Shown piece after piece: positions 15,780 to 23,729 of a stretch of 64,000 nt of DNA. A program made the translations under genes and the position numbers. Positions within the stretch are counted from its first letter, which is position 1; every line of letters begins with the position of its first letter. Source of the stretch: Halanaerobiaceae bacterium (lineage in GTDB: Bacteria; Bacillota; Halanaerobiia; Halanaerobiales; Halarsenatibacteraceae); assembly GCA_003553485.1 (NCBI GenBank), contig PWEJ01000102.1:47957-111956 (forward strand), in the 5' to 3' direction. The notes under the pieces were generated by a model. That model did no database searches. It was not told the DNA's origin and saw only the letters and a program-made list of their open reading frames with translations.

Positions 15780-17174
15780 TTAATCAGACTTAGCTTGCTC
15801 AAAGACCTGGCTAAAGGCAGGGGAGTTTTCCCTGGCAAAGACAGCGAAGTTAGGTTCCAGTTGAAAATAATGAGCCGTGACTTCATGTTCTTCTAAGCTG
15901 GCAAAACTCTGGCTGATTTGCTTGCGGTAGGCCATAATAAAATCCAAATTAGCAAAAAATATTTCTAACAAATCTCCATCAAAATGGCTATCTTTTTCCT
16001 GCAGCATAATTTCCCTTGCTTTTGCCAGACTATAGGCCTCCTTGTAGACCCGCTCAGCCAACAGGGCATCAAAGACATCAGCGATGGCCACAATTCTACC
16101 CTCTAAAGGTATCTCTTTCCCGGCTAAACCCTGCGGATATCCACTTCCATCCCATTTTTCATGGTGGGTATAGGCAATGTTTTGGGCCATAGTTATCATT
16201 TCATGGTCTGAATTCCGTAAAATCTGCCGGGCTATTTCGGGATGTTTTTTTACTTCGGCAAACTCGGCTTCATTTAAGCTTCCAGGTTTAAAGAGAATCT
16301 TATCAGGGACACCAATTTTGCCGATATCATGCATTAAGGAGCTGTAGAACATAAGCTCTAATTTTTGCCAGTCGGAAACAACTTGAGCATAGAGCAAAGT
16401 GGCAGTGAAACTAAGACGAATCAAATGCAAAGCCGTATCCTCATCCTTATACTCAGCAGCAAAACATAATCTCTTTATAACCTCTTTCGTTCTCTTCTCA
16501 TTTTCTGCTAAGGAGTGTTCTAACATGACATTCTGGTTAGCCATTATATTGAGGTTATTTTCCACTTCAGTTAGGGCATTATTCAAAAATAAAGTTAAAA
16601 TTTTTTGATCCTCTCGCTGCTCATAATCTTTAATCTCTTTCTCTTCGACTCCAGTTCTCTCTGGCCCTGCCAGGTCGAGTTCCAATAAAAGATTGACCTC
16701 TTCAATTGAGCGAGATATGAGGTCCAGGTCAAAAATCAAGCTACCTTTAAAGGTGCGGAAGACATCATTTTCTATTTCTTGCAGTTCAGGAATTTCCCTG
16801 GTTATCAAAGCCATGGAGTAATCCTGATGTTCTACAATAACAGACCATTCCTTTAACATTTCCTGACTTATTTTAGGAGCAAAACTATTTAAATCAACTA
16901 AGGTAGCCTGGGGAATTTTCTCCCTGACTTCAGGAGAGAACTCTTCGGCGAAGAGGTATAAATTTTGACAGATTTCTGCCAGCCTTTGATATCTGACCAA
17001 TTCTAATAAAAAGAACTTTTCTTTCTGGAAAAATACATACATATCGGCCTGTAGTTCTAATTCGCTGACCACATCTTCTATGGCATGACTTATTGCTGTA
17101 AGGGAAGATTTATTGTATATTTTTTTATCCAGGGTAGAATTTTTTTCGATGATATTTTTATAAAGTCCAGACAA
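15780..17174 (-). CDS. DICT-domain HD-GYP phosphodiesterase
   Basis: A 464-residue cytoplasmic signalling protein. Residues about 15-155 resemble the DICT sensory domain (LTAISHAIEDVV, LVRYQRLAEICQNLYLFAE, LKEWSVIVEHQDYSMALITRE). About 185-235 is a probable coiled linker. Residues 240-430 are an HD-GYP domain with H282-D283 in MHDIGKIGVPD and HHEKWDGSGYPQGL, all residues expected for cyclic di-GMP hydrolysis. The start is TTG with CAGGAGGT about 10 bases upstream. It is divergent from the cofactor operon, so the 190-bp gap may contain regulation for both. What the DICT domain senses is not known. Confidence 0.85.
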   Translation of the reverse strand: MSGLYKNIIEKNSTLDKKIYNKSSLTAISHAIEDVVSELELQADMYVFFQKEKFFLLELVRYQRLAEICQNLYLFAEEFSPEVREKIPQATLVDLNSFAPKISQEMLKEWSVIVEHQDYSMALITREIPELQEIENDVFRTFKGSLIFDLDLISRSIEEVNLLLELDLAGPERTGVEEKEIKDYEQREDQKILTLFLNNALTEVENNLNIMANQNVMLEHSLAENEKRTKEVIKRLCFAAEYKDEDTALHLIRLSFTATLLYAQVVSDWQKLELMFYSSLMHDIGKIGVPDKILFKPGSLNEAEFAEVKKHPEIARQILRNSDHEMITMAQNIAYTHHEKWDGSGYPQGLAGKEIPLEGRIVAIADVFDALLAERVYKEAYSLAKAREIMLQEKDSHFDGDLLEIFFANLDFIMAYRKQISQSFASLEEHEVTAHYFQLEPNFAVFARENSPAFSQVFEQAKSD

Positions 17175-17192
17175 ATTTTATGACCTCCTGTT

Positions 17193-17223
17193 AGCAGGGA
17201 AAAAACTGGAGATTTACCCTGCT
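17193..17223. other. Hairpin in the divergent intergenic region
   Basis: AGCAGGG (17193-17199) can pair with CCCTGCT (17217-17223) across a 17-base loop. It lies in the 5' leader of the HD-GYP gene and upstream of the MobB-like gene. No T-run and no match to cyclic di-GMP or molybdenum-cofactor riboswitches that I recognise; it could be an operator or structure of no consequence. Confidence 0.3.
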
Positions 17224-17364
17224 TTCTGATACAATGATAAAAGGACAATTAATAGCTGGAAAAGTTCTATCACTTAACTTATTTCAATAAAAAATAACTA
17301 TTATCCTGCAGGATTTATAAAAAATATTAAGAAATTGCTTTAATAGGGAAGGAAGTTGATATCT

Positions 17365-17964
17365 ATGGAAACAATCTCTTTAACAGGGCAAGAAAATGGA
17401 CAGGGTCGCACTAAATTTGGAGTGATGTTGATAAACAACTTAAGATGTGGTTTAGGGATTTTAAAGGGGGAAATAAAAGAGTCAGGCTCGGCGATGGTCA
17501 CCGATGATCCTAATATTATGCGAGCAGAGTCACCGGGGATTTCCTCTTATATCAGCACTGAAGAAGCAAGGGTTATTTATCTTTCAGCTCCTTTATCTGA
17601 ATTAAACTCTTCTTTAGAGAAGGCCTATCAGTACTTTGCCGATATAGATTATCTATTAGTGGAGGGCAATAGAATATCGGAATATTTAAACTCAGGCTTA
17701 AATATCTATGTTAGCGAAGCTCCACCAGAAAATGAAATTGAAGAAAAAGTTAAAGAAAGATCCCATTTAATAGTAGATTATTTTGAATTACAAGATAATA
17801 AAGATCTCACTGATCTGAAATTCACTCTTCCAGGAGAGGAGATAAGCTGCTATAGGGCTCAATTGATAAGTGATCTTTTGGGCTGGGGTTATGGTGAATT
17901 TGGCAAGAAATTAAATAGAGAGAAGATTAAAGTACGACGCTGTCAGCTGGGGCTATTTAAATAG
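17365..17964 (+). CDS. MobB-like protein with altered P-loop, first gene of the cofactor operon
   Basis: A 199-residue protein with no confident family. The outline resembles MobB, the GTPase partner in nucleotide attachment to molybdopterin: a first beta strand ISLTG, a P-loop-like turn G8-QENGQ-G14-R15-T16-K17 in which the usual GKT is GRT, a strand-turn CGLGILKGEIKESG, and a second strand DYLLVEGN at 95-102, matching DxVLVEG of MobB. The C-terminal 80 residues are unfamiliar (EISCYRAQLISDLLGWG...). ATG 17365 is favoured over a TTG nine bases earlier because GGAAGG then sits at normal spacing. moeA starts 18 bp after its stop. It may bind nucleotide weakly or serve as scaffold; this is inference. 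Confidence 0.5.
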   Translation: METISLTGQENGQGRTKFGVMLINNLRCGLGILKGEIKESGSAMVTDDPNIMRAESPGISSYISTEEARVIYLSAPLSELNSSLEKAYQYFADIDYLLVEGNRISEYLNSGLNIYVSEAPPENEIEEKVKERSHLIVDYFELQDNKDLTDLKFTLPGEEISCYRAQLISDLLGWGYGEFGKKLNREKIKVRRCQLGLFK

Positions 17965-17982
17965 GAGGAGAGGGTTATCCTT

Positions 17983-19299
17983 ATGGTTGAGGAATTTCTA
18001 GAATTAACAAATACTGAAGAGTTAATAACTATATTAGAAAAATATATTTCTCCAAAATTATTTGCTGACCAGGAAAAAGTAATTCTGGAGGAGGCTAAAG
18101 ATCGGATTTTAGCAGAAACTTTAAAGGCCGGTGAGGATCTACCGCCCTTTTCTCGTTCAGCCGTTGATGGTTATGCTGCCAGGGCAGAAGATACCTTTGG
18201 AGCAAATCCCAATATGCCGGTTTATTTACAGGTGAAAAAGGAGATAAAGATGGGGAAGTCACCTGATTTTTCTCTATCTCCAGGGCAAGTGGCAGCTATA
18301 CCAACTGGGGGGATGTTGCCAGAGGAAGCAGACTGTTGTATTATGATAGAAGATACGGAAGAAATCAGAGAGGGACAGATAGAAGTAATGGCGGCCCTGG
18401 CCCCCGGGGAAAATGTGATAAAAAAAGGTGATGATATTAAAGCCGAAGAAATACTGCTACCGGCTGGCAAAAAATTAGCAGCAGCCGGGATTGGGGCCTT
18501 AGCTGGTCTTGGAATTGCTAGAGTTCCTGTCTTTAGCCAGCCCGAAGTAGCGATTATTTCCACTGGCAATGAGCTTATCCCGCCACAGGAGGAAAGAAAA
18601 TTAGGGCAAATCAGGGATATAAATAGTTATGCTCTGGCTGCTTTGCTGGCAGAATGGGGTTTTAAAAGCCAGATATACGGAATAGTGAAAGATGAAAAGG
18701 AAACTTTAAAAAAAGCCATAGAAGAATCTCTAGACAAGGATTTAGTTGTTTTATCAGGAGGAAGCTCTGTGGGGGTAAAAGATTTAACCATTGATACTAT
18801 TAATGAGTTGGGGGAACCAGGGGTTATACTCCATGGTCTGGCTGTAAAGCCTGGCAAACCAACAGTATTAGGTATCTTATGCCAGAAACCAATTATCGGC
18901 CTGCCAGGTAACCCCTCCTCGGCATTAGTGGTGGCCAGTCTATTAATTCCGGCAATATTACATTTAGGGCGGGGCCTTGCTTTGCCAGAAAAAGATGAAA
19001 TATACCAGGAAGCGATTACTGCTAATCTGGCAGCCCCTATATTTTCTGATTCCGGTCGAGAAGAATTTTTCCCGGTCTCTTTATCCCGCAGCTACTCTCA
19101 GGAAGAAAAGAAAAAAATAAATTTTGCTAGTCCAATTGCCGGCAAATCCAACCTGATAACTACTTTGGTAAATTCAGCAGGTGTAGTTAGAATCCCCCGG
19201 GGACATGAGGGTCTATCAGCAGGCTCCAGGGTAGAGGTTATTAAACTTACCGATAATAAGGGCTTGCTTTTTAGAAAGGAAAGAGATAACAATGACTAA
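17983..19299 (+). CDS. moeA: Molybdopterin molybdenumtransferase MoeA
   Basis: Inserts molybdate or tungstate into adenylylated pterin; 438 residues, normal length. Motifs include PPFSRSAVDGYA near residue 50, the sugar-nucleotide-like domain STGNELIPP, GGSSVGVKDLTID and GLPGNPSSALV, followed by the C-terminal beta domain. AGGAGGAG precedes ATG 17983. Its stop overlaps the second MoeA-type gene by 8 bp. Two MoeA paralogues side by side are common in organisms that handle tungsten, where one may favour each metal; which metal each uses cannot be read here. Confidence 0.92.
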   Translation: MVEEFLELTNTEELITILEKYISPKLFADQEKVILEEAKDRILAETLKAGEDLPPFSRSAVDGYAARAEDTFGANPNMPVYLQVKKEIKMGKSPDFSLSPGQVAAIPTGGMLPEEADCCIMIEDTEEIREGQIEVMAALAPGENVIKKGDDIKAEEILLPAGKKLAAAGIGALAGLGIARVPVFSQPEVAIISTGNELIPPQEERKLGQIRDINSYALAALLAEWGFKSQIYGIVKDEKETLKKAIEESLDKDLVVLSGGSSVGVKDLTIDTINELGEPGVILHGLAVKPGKPTVLGILCQKPIIGLPGNPSSALVVASLLIPAILHLGRGLALPEKDEIYQEAITANLAAPIFSDSGREEFFPVSLSRSYSQEEKKKINFASPIAGKSNLITTLVNSAGVVRIPRGHEGLSAGSRVEVIKLTDNKGLLFRKERDNND

Positions 19300-21265
19300 C
19301 AGGAATATCTATCTGGCTAAAAAAGACTTAAAAGAAGCCAAGAAAATCTGGCGAGAGTTTTACCGGCAGATAACACCTAAAAAGACAACTATTCCTGTGC
19401 CCCAGGCCAGGGGCAGGATTGCTGCCAGTCCGGTAAGGGCCAGGCGCTCTGCTCCCCAATATAATGCAGCTGCCATGGATGGCATAGCGGTGAAAGCTGA
19501 CTCTATCAAGGGAGTCAATGAAAGAAATCCTAAAATTTTAGAAAAAAATACTGATTTTGTTGAAGTAAATACCGGTGAGCCTCTTCCTCCGGGGTATAAT
19601 GCCGTGATAAAAATAGAAGAAGTGGAATTATTATCAGCAGATAAAGCTAAGATTTACTCTGCAGTCTCACCCTGGCAGGACGTTAGAACCATAGGGGAGA
19701 GTGTTCTTAAGGGCGAACAACTTCTGACTACCGGCCAAAAAATACAGGAGTATGATCTTGGCGCCTTAATTGAAGCCGGGATAGGAAAGGTGGAAGTATA
19801 TAAAAAGCCTCAACTTGGCCTTGTTGCCACCGGTGATGAGATTGTCTCTGCTGAAAAAGAACCTGATGTAGGAGAAATTGTTGACTTTAATTCAACTATG
19901 ATAAAAAGCTGGTCTGAGAGTAATAATATCGAGGTAAATTTTGCTGGTATTATCCCTGACGATTATAATAAAATTAGTGAGGCTGTTGAAGAACTGGCCT
20001 CAAAAGTTGACCTCTTGTTGGTGATAGCGGGTTCCTCAGCCGGCAAAAAGGATTTTACTCCTCAGATAATAGCGGACAAAGGGGAGGTTTTACTCCACGG
20101 TGTAGCTATATCTCCTGGCAAACCAGTCTTACTGGGGCAATTACAGGATAAACCGGTAATTGGACTACCTGGTTACCCCTTATCCTGCCTGTTAGATTTT
20201 CATCTCTTTGCCGTGCCTTTATTAAACTGGTTAACTGGCCAGAAAGAGGAAAGGGAATATCCTAAGGTTACTGCTAAAGTATTGCGCAAGGTAACATCTC
20301 ATCCTGGACGGTTAGAATTTTTAAGGGCCAATCTCTTTCTTCCCTTAACTGATCAAGGGGAAGAAAAAGAGCCCCAGCCGATAGCAGTGCCCAGAAGCAG
20401 GGGAGCTGCTGCCATGAAATCATTGCTTAAGGCAGATGGCCTCTTAATGATACCAGCAGAAAGAGAAGGATTAAGTCCAGGCTCTGAGGCCGAAGTAGTA
20501 CTCTTTAAGGGGGAGAGCAAAAGCCAGCTTAAAAATAATTTATTGCTGTTAGGTAGCAATGATCCTCTTTTAGAGATAATCCAGGAACAACTCAGCCAGG
20601 ATTATAGTTCCTACTGCTTAAAATTACAGGCCCGTGGAAGTCAGGCCGGTCTGCAGGCCTTAGTTAGAGGAGAATGTCAGCTAACTGCCGCCCATCTTCT
20701 TAACCCTGAAAAGAGTGAATATAATATACCTTATCTGGAGAAAATAGGCCAGGAAAGATATGCTCTTTTTACTTTAGCCTGGCGAGAACAGGGTCTATTG
20801 GTACCTCGGGGTAATCCTGCTGAAGTTAAAGAGCTGAAAGATCTGACAGAAAAAAATATTTCTTTTATAAACCGCCAGAGAGGAGCGGGAACTAGAATAT
20901 TATTTGATTATTTATTAAACAACAATGAGCTTGCAGCAGAGGACATCACTGGTTATGACCGGGAAGAATATACCCATGCAGCTGTAGCTCAAGCTGTTGC
21001 TGCCGGTACAGCTGAAGCCAGCCTGGGCATAAAAGCGATGGCTGAGGCCTTTGATTTAGATTTTATTCCCATAGCAACAGAAAGATTTGAATTAATTTTT
21101 CCAGCCAGATTAGAGGAACATCCAGCTATAAAAAAGCTTTTGGAGATTGTTACTGGGCCAGAAATAGAACAGGAAATAATAAAGCAGGAGGGCTACAAAC
21201 TACCAACGGATTTAGATGATAGAATTAGATACTGCAAGCCTGGAGGGATTAATCATGGGGATTAA
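19292..21265 (+). CDS. MoeA fused to a C-terminal periplasmic-binding-like domain
   Basis: A 657-residue bifunctional-looking protein. Residues 1-405 are a full MoeA (QYNAAAMDGIAV, VATGDEIV, IAGSSAGKKDF, GLPGYPLSCLL). Residues about 415-650 form a PBP-like domain of the type seen in LysR/ModE-linked substrate binding (LLLLGSNDPLLEIIQEQL, ARGSQAGLQALVRGE, FINRQRGAGTRILFDYLL). The domain has no signal peptide and stays in the cytosol; it may sense or hold the oxyanion or pterin. The moaA start lies inside its 3' end. The architecture is known in archaea and clostridia and normally accompanies a stand-alone MoeA, as here. Confidence 0.9.
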   Translation: MTNRNIYLAKKDLKEAKKIWREFYRQITPKKTTIPVPQARGRIAASPVRARRSAPQYNAAAMDGIAVKADSIKGVNERNPKILEKNTDFVEVNTGEPLPPGYNAVIKIEEVELLSADKAKIYSAVSPWQDVRTIGESVLKGEQLLTTGQKIQEYDLGALIEAGIGKVEVYKKPQLGLVATGDEIVSAEKEPDVGEIVDFNSTMIKSWSESNNIEVNFAGIIPDDYNKISEAVEELASKVDLLLVIAGSSAGKKDFTPQIIADKGEVLLHGVAISPGKPVLLGQLQDKPVIGLPGYPLSCLLDFHLFAVPLLNWLTGQKEEREYPKVTAKVLRKVTSHPGRLEFLRANLFLPLTDQGEEKEPQPIAVPRSRGAAAMKSLLKADGLLMIPAEREGLSPGSEAEVVLFKGESKSQLKNNLLLLGSNDPLLEIIQEQLSQDYSSYCLKLQARGSQAGLQALVRGECQLTAAHLLNPEKSEYNIPYLEKIGQERYALFTLAWREQGLLVPRGNPAEVKELKDLTEKNISFINRQRGAGTRILFDYLLNNNELAAEDITGYDREEYTHAAVAQAVAAGTAEASLGIKAMAEAFDLDFIPIATERFELIFPARLEEHPAIKKLLEIVTGPEIEQEIIKQEGYKLPTDLDDRIRYCKPGGINHGD

Positions 21266-22235
21266 TGCTAGCTGCAATCGCAAAATTGATTATTTGAGAA
21301 TTTCAATTACTGACCGCTGCAATTTCCGCTGTCGCTATTGTATGCCTCCAGAAGGGGTGGAATATAAAGAACATGATAAGATTATGCGCTATGAAGAAAT
21401 AGAAAGGTTTGTTAAAATAGCCTTAGCAGCGGGCATAAAAAAGATAAGAATTACCGGGGGAGAACCTCTGGTTCGCAAGGGTGTTTTGAGTTTACTTGAA
21501 AATATTTCTACCCTTCCTGGATTAAAAGAGTTGAGCATGACCTCCAACGGCTTTTATTTAAAGGATAAAGCCCCGGAGCTAAAACAAGCTGGTTTAGACC
21601 GGATAAATATAAGCTTAGATACTCTTAAACCTTCACGGTTTAATAAAATAACCAGAGTTGCCGGGCTTTCTGAGGTTATTGCTGGAATAGAAGCTGCTAA
21701 AAAAGTTAATTTAAATCCGGTTAAATTAAATGTGGTTATAATTAGAGATTTTAATGATGATGAAGTGCTAGATTTTGTTGAATTTAGCCAGCAAAAAGCA
21801 ATACAGGTCAGATTTATCGAATTAATGCCCTTAAATGGAGAAAGCAAGGATAAAAAAGACCAATATATATCCACCACTGAAATAAAGACCATAATTGAGG
21901 AAGCAGGTCATAAACTTAAACCCATTGAGATGACCGGCTCTGGTCCGGCGCAAAACTATCAATTGGCTGGTAGTCAGGGGAAGATTGGATTTATCTCGCC
22001 CCTATCTCATAATTTCTGTGATAGCTGTAATAGATTGAGATTGACAGCGGACGGATATTTAAAACCCTGTCTGGCTGGTAATAACGAAATAAAGCTTTAT
22101 GATGAAGAAGGCAACCTATATCCCGATAATATTTTGGCTCAGAAACTGGCTGAAGCTAGCAGTTTAAAACCCAGTAGTCACAGGCTAACTAGGGAGCAAA
22201 AATTAGCCAGAAATATGTCTCAGATTGGAGGTTGA
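21255..22235 (+). CDS. moaA: GTP 3',8-cyclase MoaA
   Basis: Radical SAM enzyme opening pterin cofactor synthesis from GTP; 326 residues. The N-terminal cluster motif is CNFRCRYC, with ITGGEPLVRKG nearby. The C-terminal second cluster is carried by NFCDSCNRLRLTADGYLKPCL. It ends ...QIGG, the conserved double glycine that enters the active site. ATG 21255 has GGAGGG 7 bases upstream and is preferred to a longer start at 21216, which lies deep in the preceding gene; even so it overlaps that gene by 11 bp. Confidence 0.95.
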   Translation: MGINASCNRKIDYLRISITDRCNFRCRYCMPPEGVEYKEHDKIMRYEEIERFVKIALAAGIKKIRITGGEPLVRKGVLSLLENISTLPGLKELSMTSNGFYLKDKAPELKQAGLDRINISLDTLKPSRFNKITRVAGLSEVIAGIEAAKKVNLNPVKLNVVIIRDFNDDEVLDFVEFSQQKAIQVRFIELMPLNGESKDKKDQYISTTEIKTIIEEAGHKLKPIEMTGSGPAQNYQLAGSQGKIGFISPLSHNFCDSCNRLRLTADGYLKPCLAGNNEIKLYDEEGNLYPDNILAQKLAEASSLKPSSHRLTREQKLARNMSQIGG

Positions 22236-22239
22236 GAAA

Positions 22240-23202
22240 TTGCAGAATAAATTTACTCATTTAACTGCTGAAGGAGAGGCTACTATGGTTGATATCTCCG
22301 GCAAAGATTCCAGTAAAAGAAAGGCTATTGCCACAGGCAAGATTAAAATGAAACCTGCCACCCTGCAGCAAATTGTTGCCGGTAAGATTGAAAAGGGGGC
22401 AGTGTTACAGACGGCCAAACTTGCAGGCATCATGGCGGCTAAAAAAACCAGTGAACTGATACCTTTATGCCATCAGATACTGCTCAGCAAAATTGATATT
22501 AAATTTGAAATCATCCAACCTGATGAAATCAAAATAAGCTGTCTTGTTAAGACTGACTATTCAACGGGGGTGGAGATGGAGGCCCTGCAGGGAGTCAGCT
22601 CTGCTGCTCTGACAATTTATGATATGTGCAAGGCTATCGATAAAACAATGGAGATTGGTGAGCTACTGCTCAAGGAAAAAGAAGGTGGTAGCTCGGGAAC
22701 TATAAAAAGAGATTCTCTCACTGATTACCGCGGTCAAGTAGTAGCTGTTTCACTCAGTCAAGAAAAGGGTACAGTTAAAAAACCCCTGCCGGAGATTGAG
22801 CTCATCGAAGAAAGGGGAGTAAAGAATGACGCCCATGCTGGTAAAGGGCATCGCCAGGTTAGTTTATTAGCTGAGGAGAGCATGGCCAAAATGATCTCCC
22901 AGCTTGACGATAAGACCTTCATTGGCTATGGTGATTTTGCCGAAAATATTACTACCAGGGGGATTAACCTTCATACTTTACCTGTAGGCAGCAAAATATA
23001 TTTAGGTTCAGAAGTGGTTTTAGAGGTTACCCAGATAGGTAAAGAATGCCACGATGGTTGTGCCATTGCCCAGACTGTAGGAGAATGTATAATGCCTAAA
23101 GAAGGAATATTTGCTCGAGTTTTACAGGGAGGAAGAGTAAAGACAGGCATGAAAATTCTGTTGGAGGGGGTAAAAAATGAAAGTAGCGGTACTGACCATT
23201 AG
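22240..23202 (+). CDS. moaC: MoaC-MOSC fusion protein
   Basis: A 320-residue fusion. Residues 1-155 are a complete MoaC, cyclic pyranopterin monophosphate synthase (KGAVLQTAKLAGIMAAKKTSELIPLCHQI, and GVEMEALQGVSSAALTIYDMCKA with the catalytic acids and lysine). Residues about 170-315 are a MOSC domain with the YiiM/YuaD-like pattern GVKNDAHAGKGHRQVSLL, GDFAENI and the cysteine-bearing KECHDGCAI. MOSC domains bind or move sulfur or metal-pterin cofactor. TTG 22240 is taken as start because GGAGGT precedes it by 7 bases; the other TTG (22225) lacks a site. The mog/moaB start overlaps its end by 26 bp. Confidence 0.88.
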   Translation: MQNKFTHLTAEGEATMVDISGKDSSKRKAIATGKIKMKPATLQQIVAGKIEKGAVLQTAKLAGIMAAKKTSELIPLCHQILLSKIDIKFEIIQPDEIKISCLVKTDYSTGVEMEALQGVSSAALTIYDMCKAIDKTMEIGELLLKEKEGGSSGTIKRDSLTDYRGQVVAVSLSQEKGTVKKPLPEIELIEERGVKNDAHAGKGHRQVSLLAEESMAKMISQLDDKTFIGYGDFAENITTRGINLHTLPVGSKIYLGSEVVLEVTQIGKECHDGCAIAQTVGECIMPKEGIFARVLQGGRVKTGMKILLEGVKNESSGTDH

Positions 23203-23656
23203 TGATAAAGGCCATCAGGGTGAAAGAGAAGATGATAGCGGGCCGGAAATAAAAGAAATTTTTCAGCGGCAGGGAGATGAAATAGCCTTTTATGAAATCA
23301 TACCTGACGAAAGGGAGATGATCATAGATAAATTAAAGCACCTTGCTGATAATGAGATCGCTGACCTGATTATCACCACCGGGGGAACCGGTTTTGCTCC
23401 CCGGGATATAACACCTGAAGCAACTAAAGAGGTAATAGAAAAAGAGGTCCCCGGTTTAGGGGAGAAAATGAGAAAGGAAACAGCTAAATACACTGAACTG
23501 ACCTATCTTTCCAGAGCTACTGCTGGTTTAAGGGCCAGAAGTCTAATATTAAATTTACCGGGAAATCCAAAAGCTGTCAGGGAGTGCCTGGAAACTGTGA
23601 TTGAGATCATACCCCATGGCATAGCTGTTTTAAAGGGAGATATTACTGAACACTAA
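23177..23656 (+). CDS. mog: MoaB/Mog-family molybdopterin adenylyltransferase
   Basis: A 159-residue enzyme that adenylylates molybdopterin before metal insertion by MoeA. It shows LTISDKG, a GxR-type loop DDSGPEI, TTGGTGFAPRDITPEAT and a C-terminal NLPGNPKAVRECLE. Its length and simple domain fit MogA/MoaB. ATG 23177 follows GGAGGGGG and overlaps the MOSC gene. Naming between MoaB and Mog is arbitrary at this level. It completes a GTP-to-cofactor path except for the MoaE/MoaD synthase large subunit, which is not in the window. Confidence 0.92.
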   Translation: MKVAVLTISDKGHQGEREDDSGPEIKEIFQRQGDEIAFYEIIPDEREMIIDKLKHLADNEIADLIITTGGTGFAPRDITPEATKEVIEKEVPGLGEKMRKETAKYTELTYLSRATAGLRARSLILNLPGNPKAVRECLETVIEIIPHGIAVLKGDITEH

Positions 23657-23729
23657 AAGCGTTGCAGTCTGAAAATGTTTATTTGCAATTAAATTAATGT
23701 TTTGCTTTATAGAAAGGAAAATCAAATTT

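Noticed and set aside
17175..17364. A molybdenum-cofactor or cyclic di-GMP riboswitch before the cofactor operon
   Set aside because: Only a 7-bp hairpin is present; none of the conserved bases of these classes can be seen.
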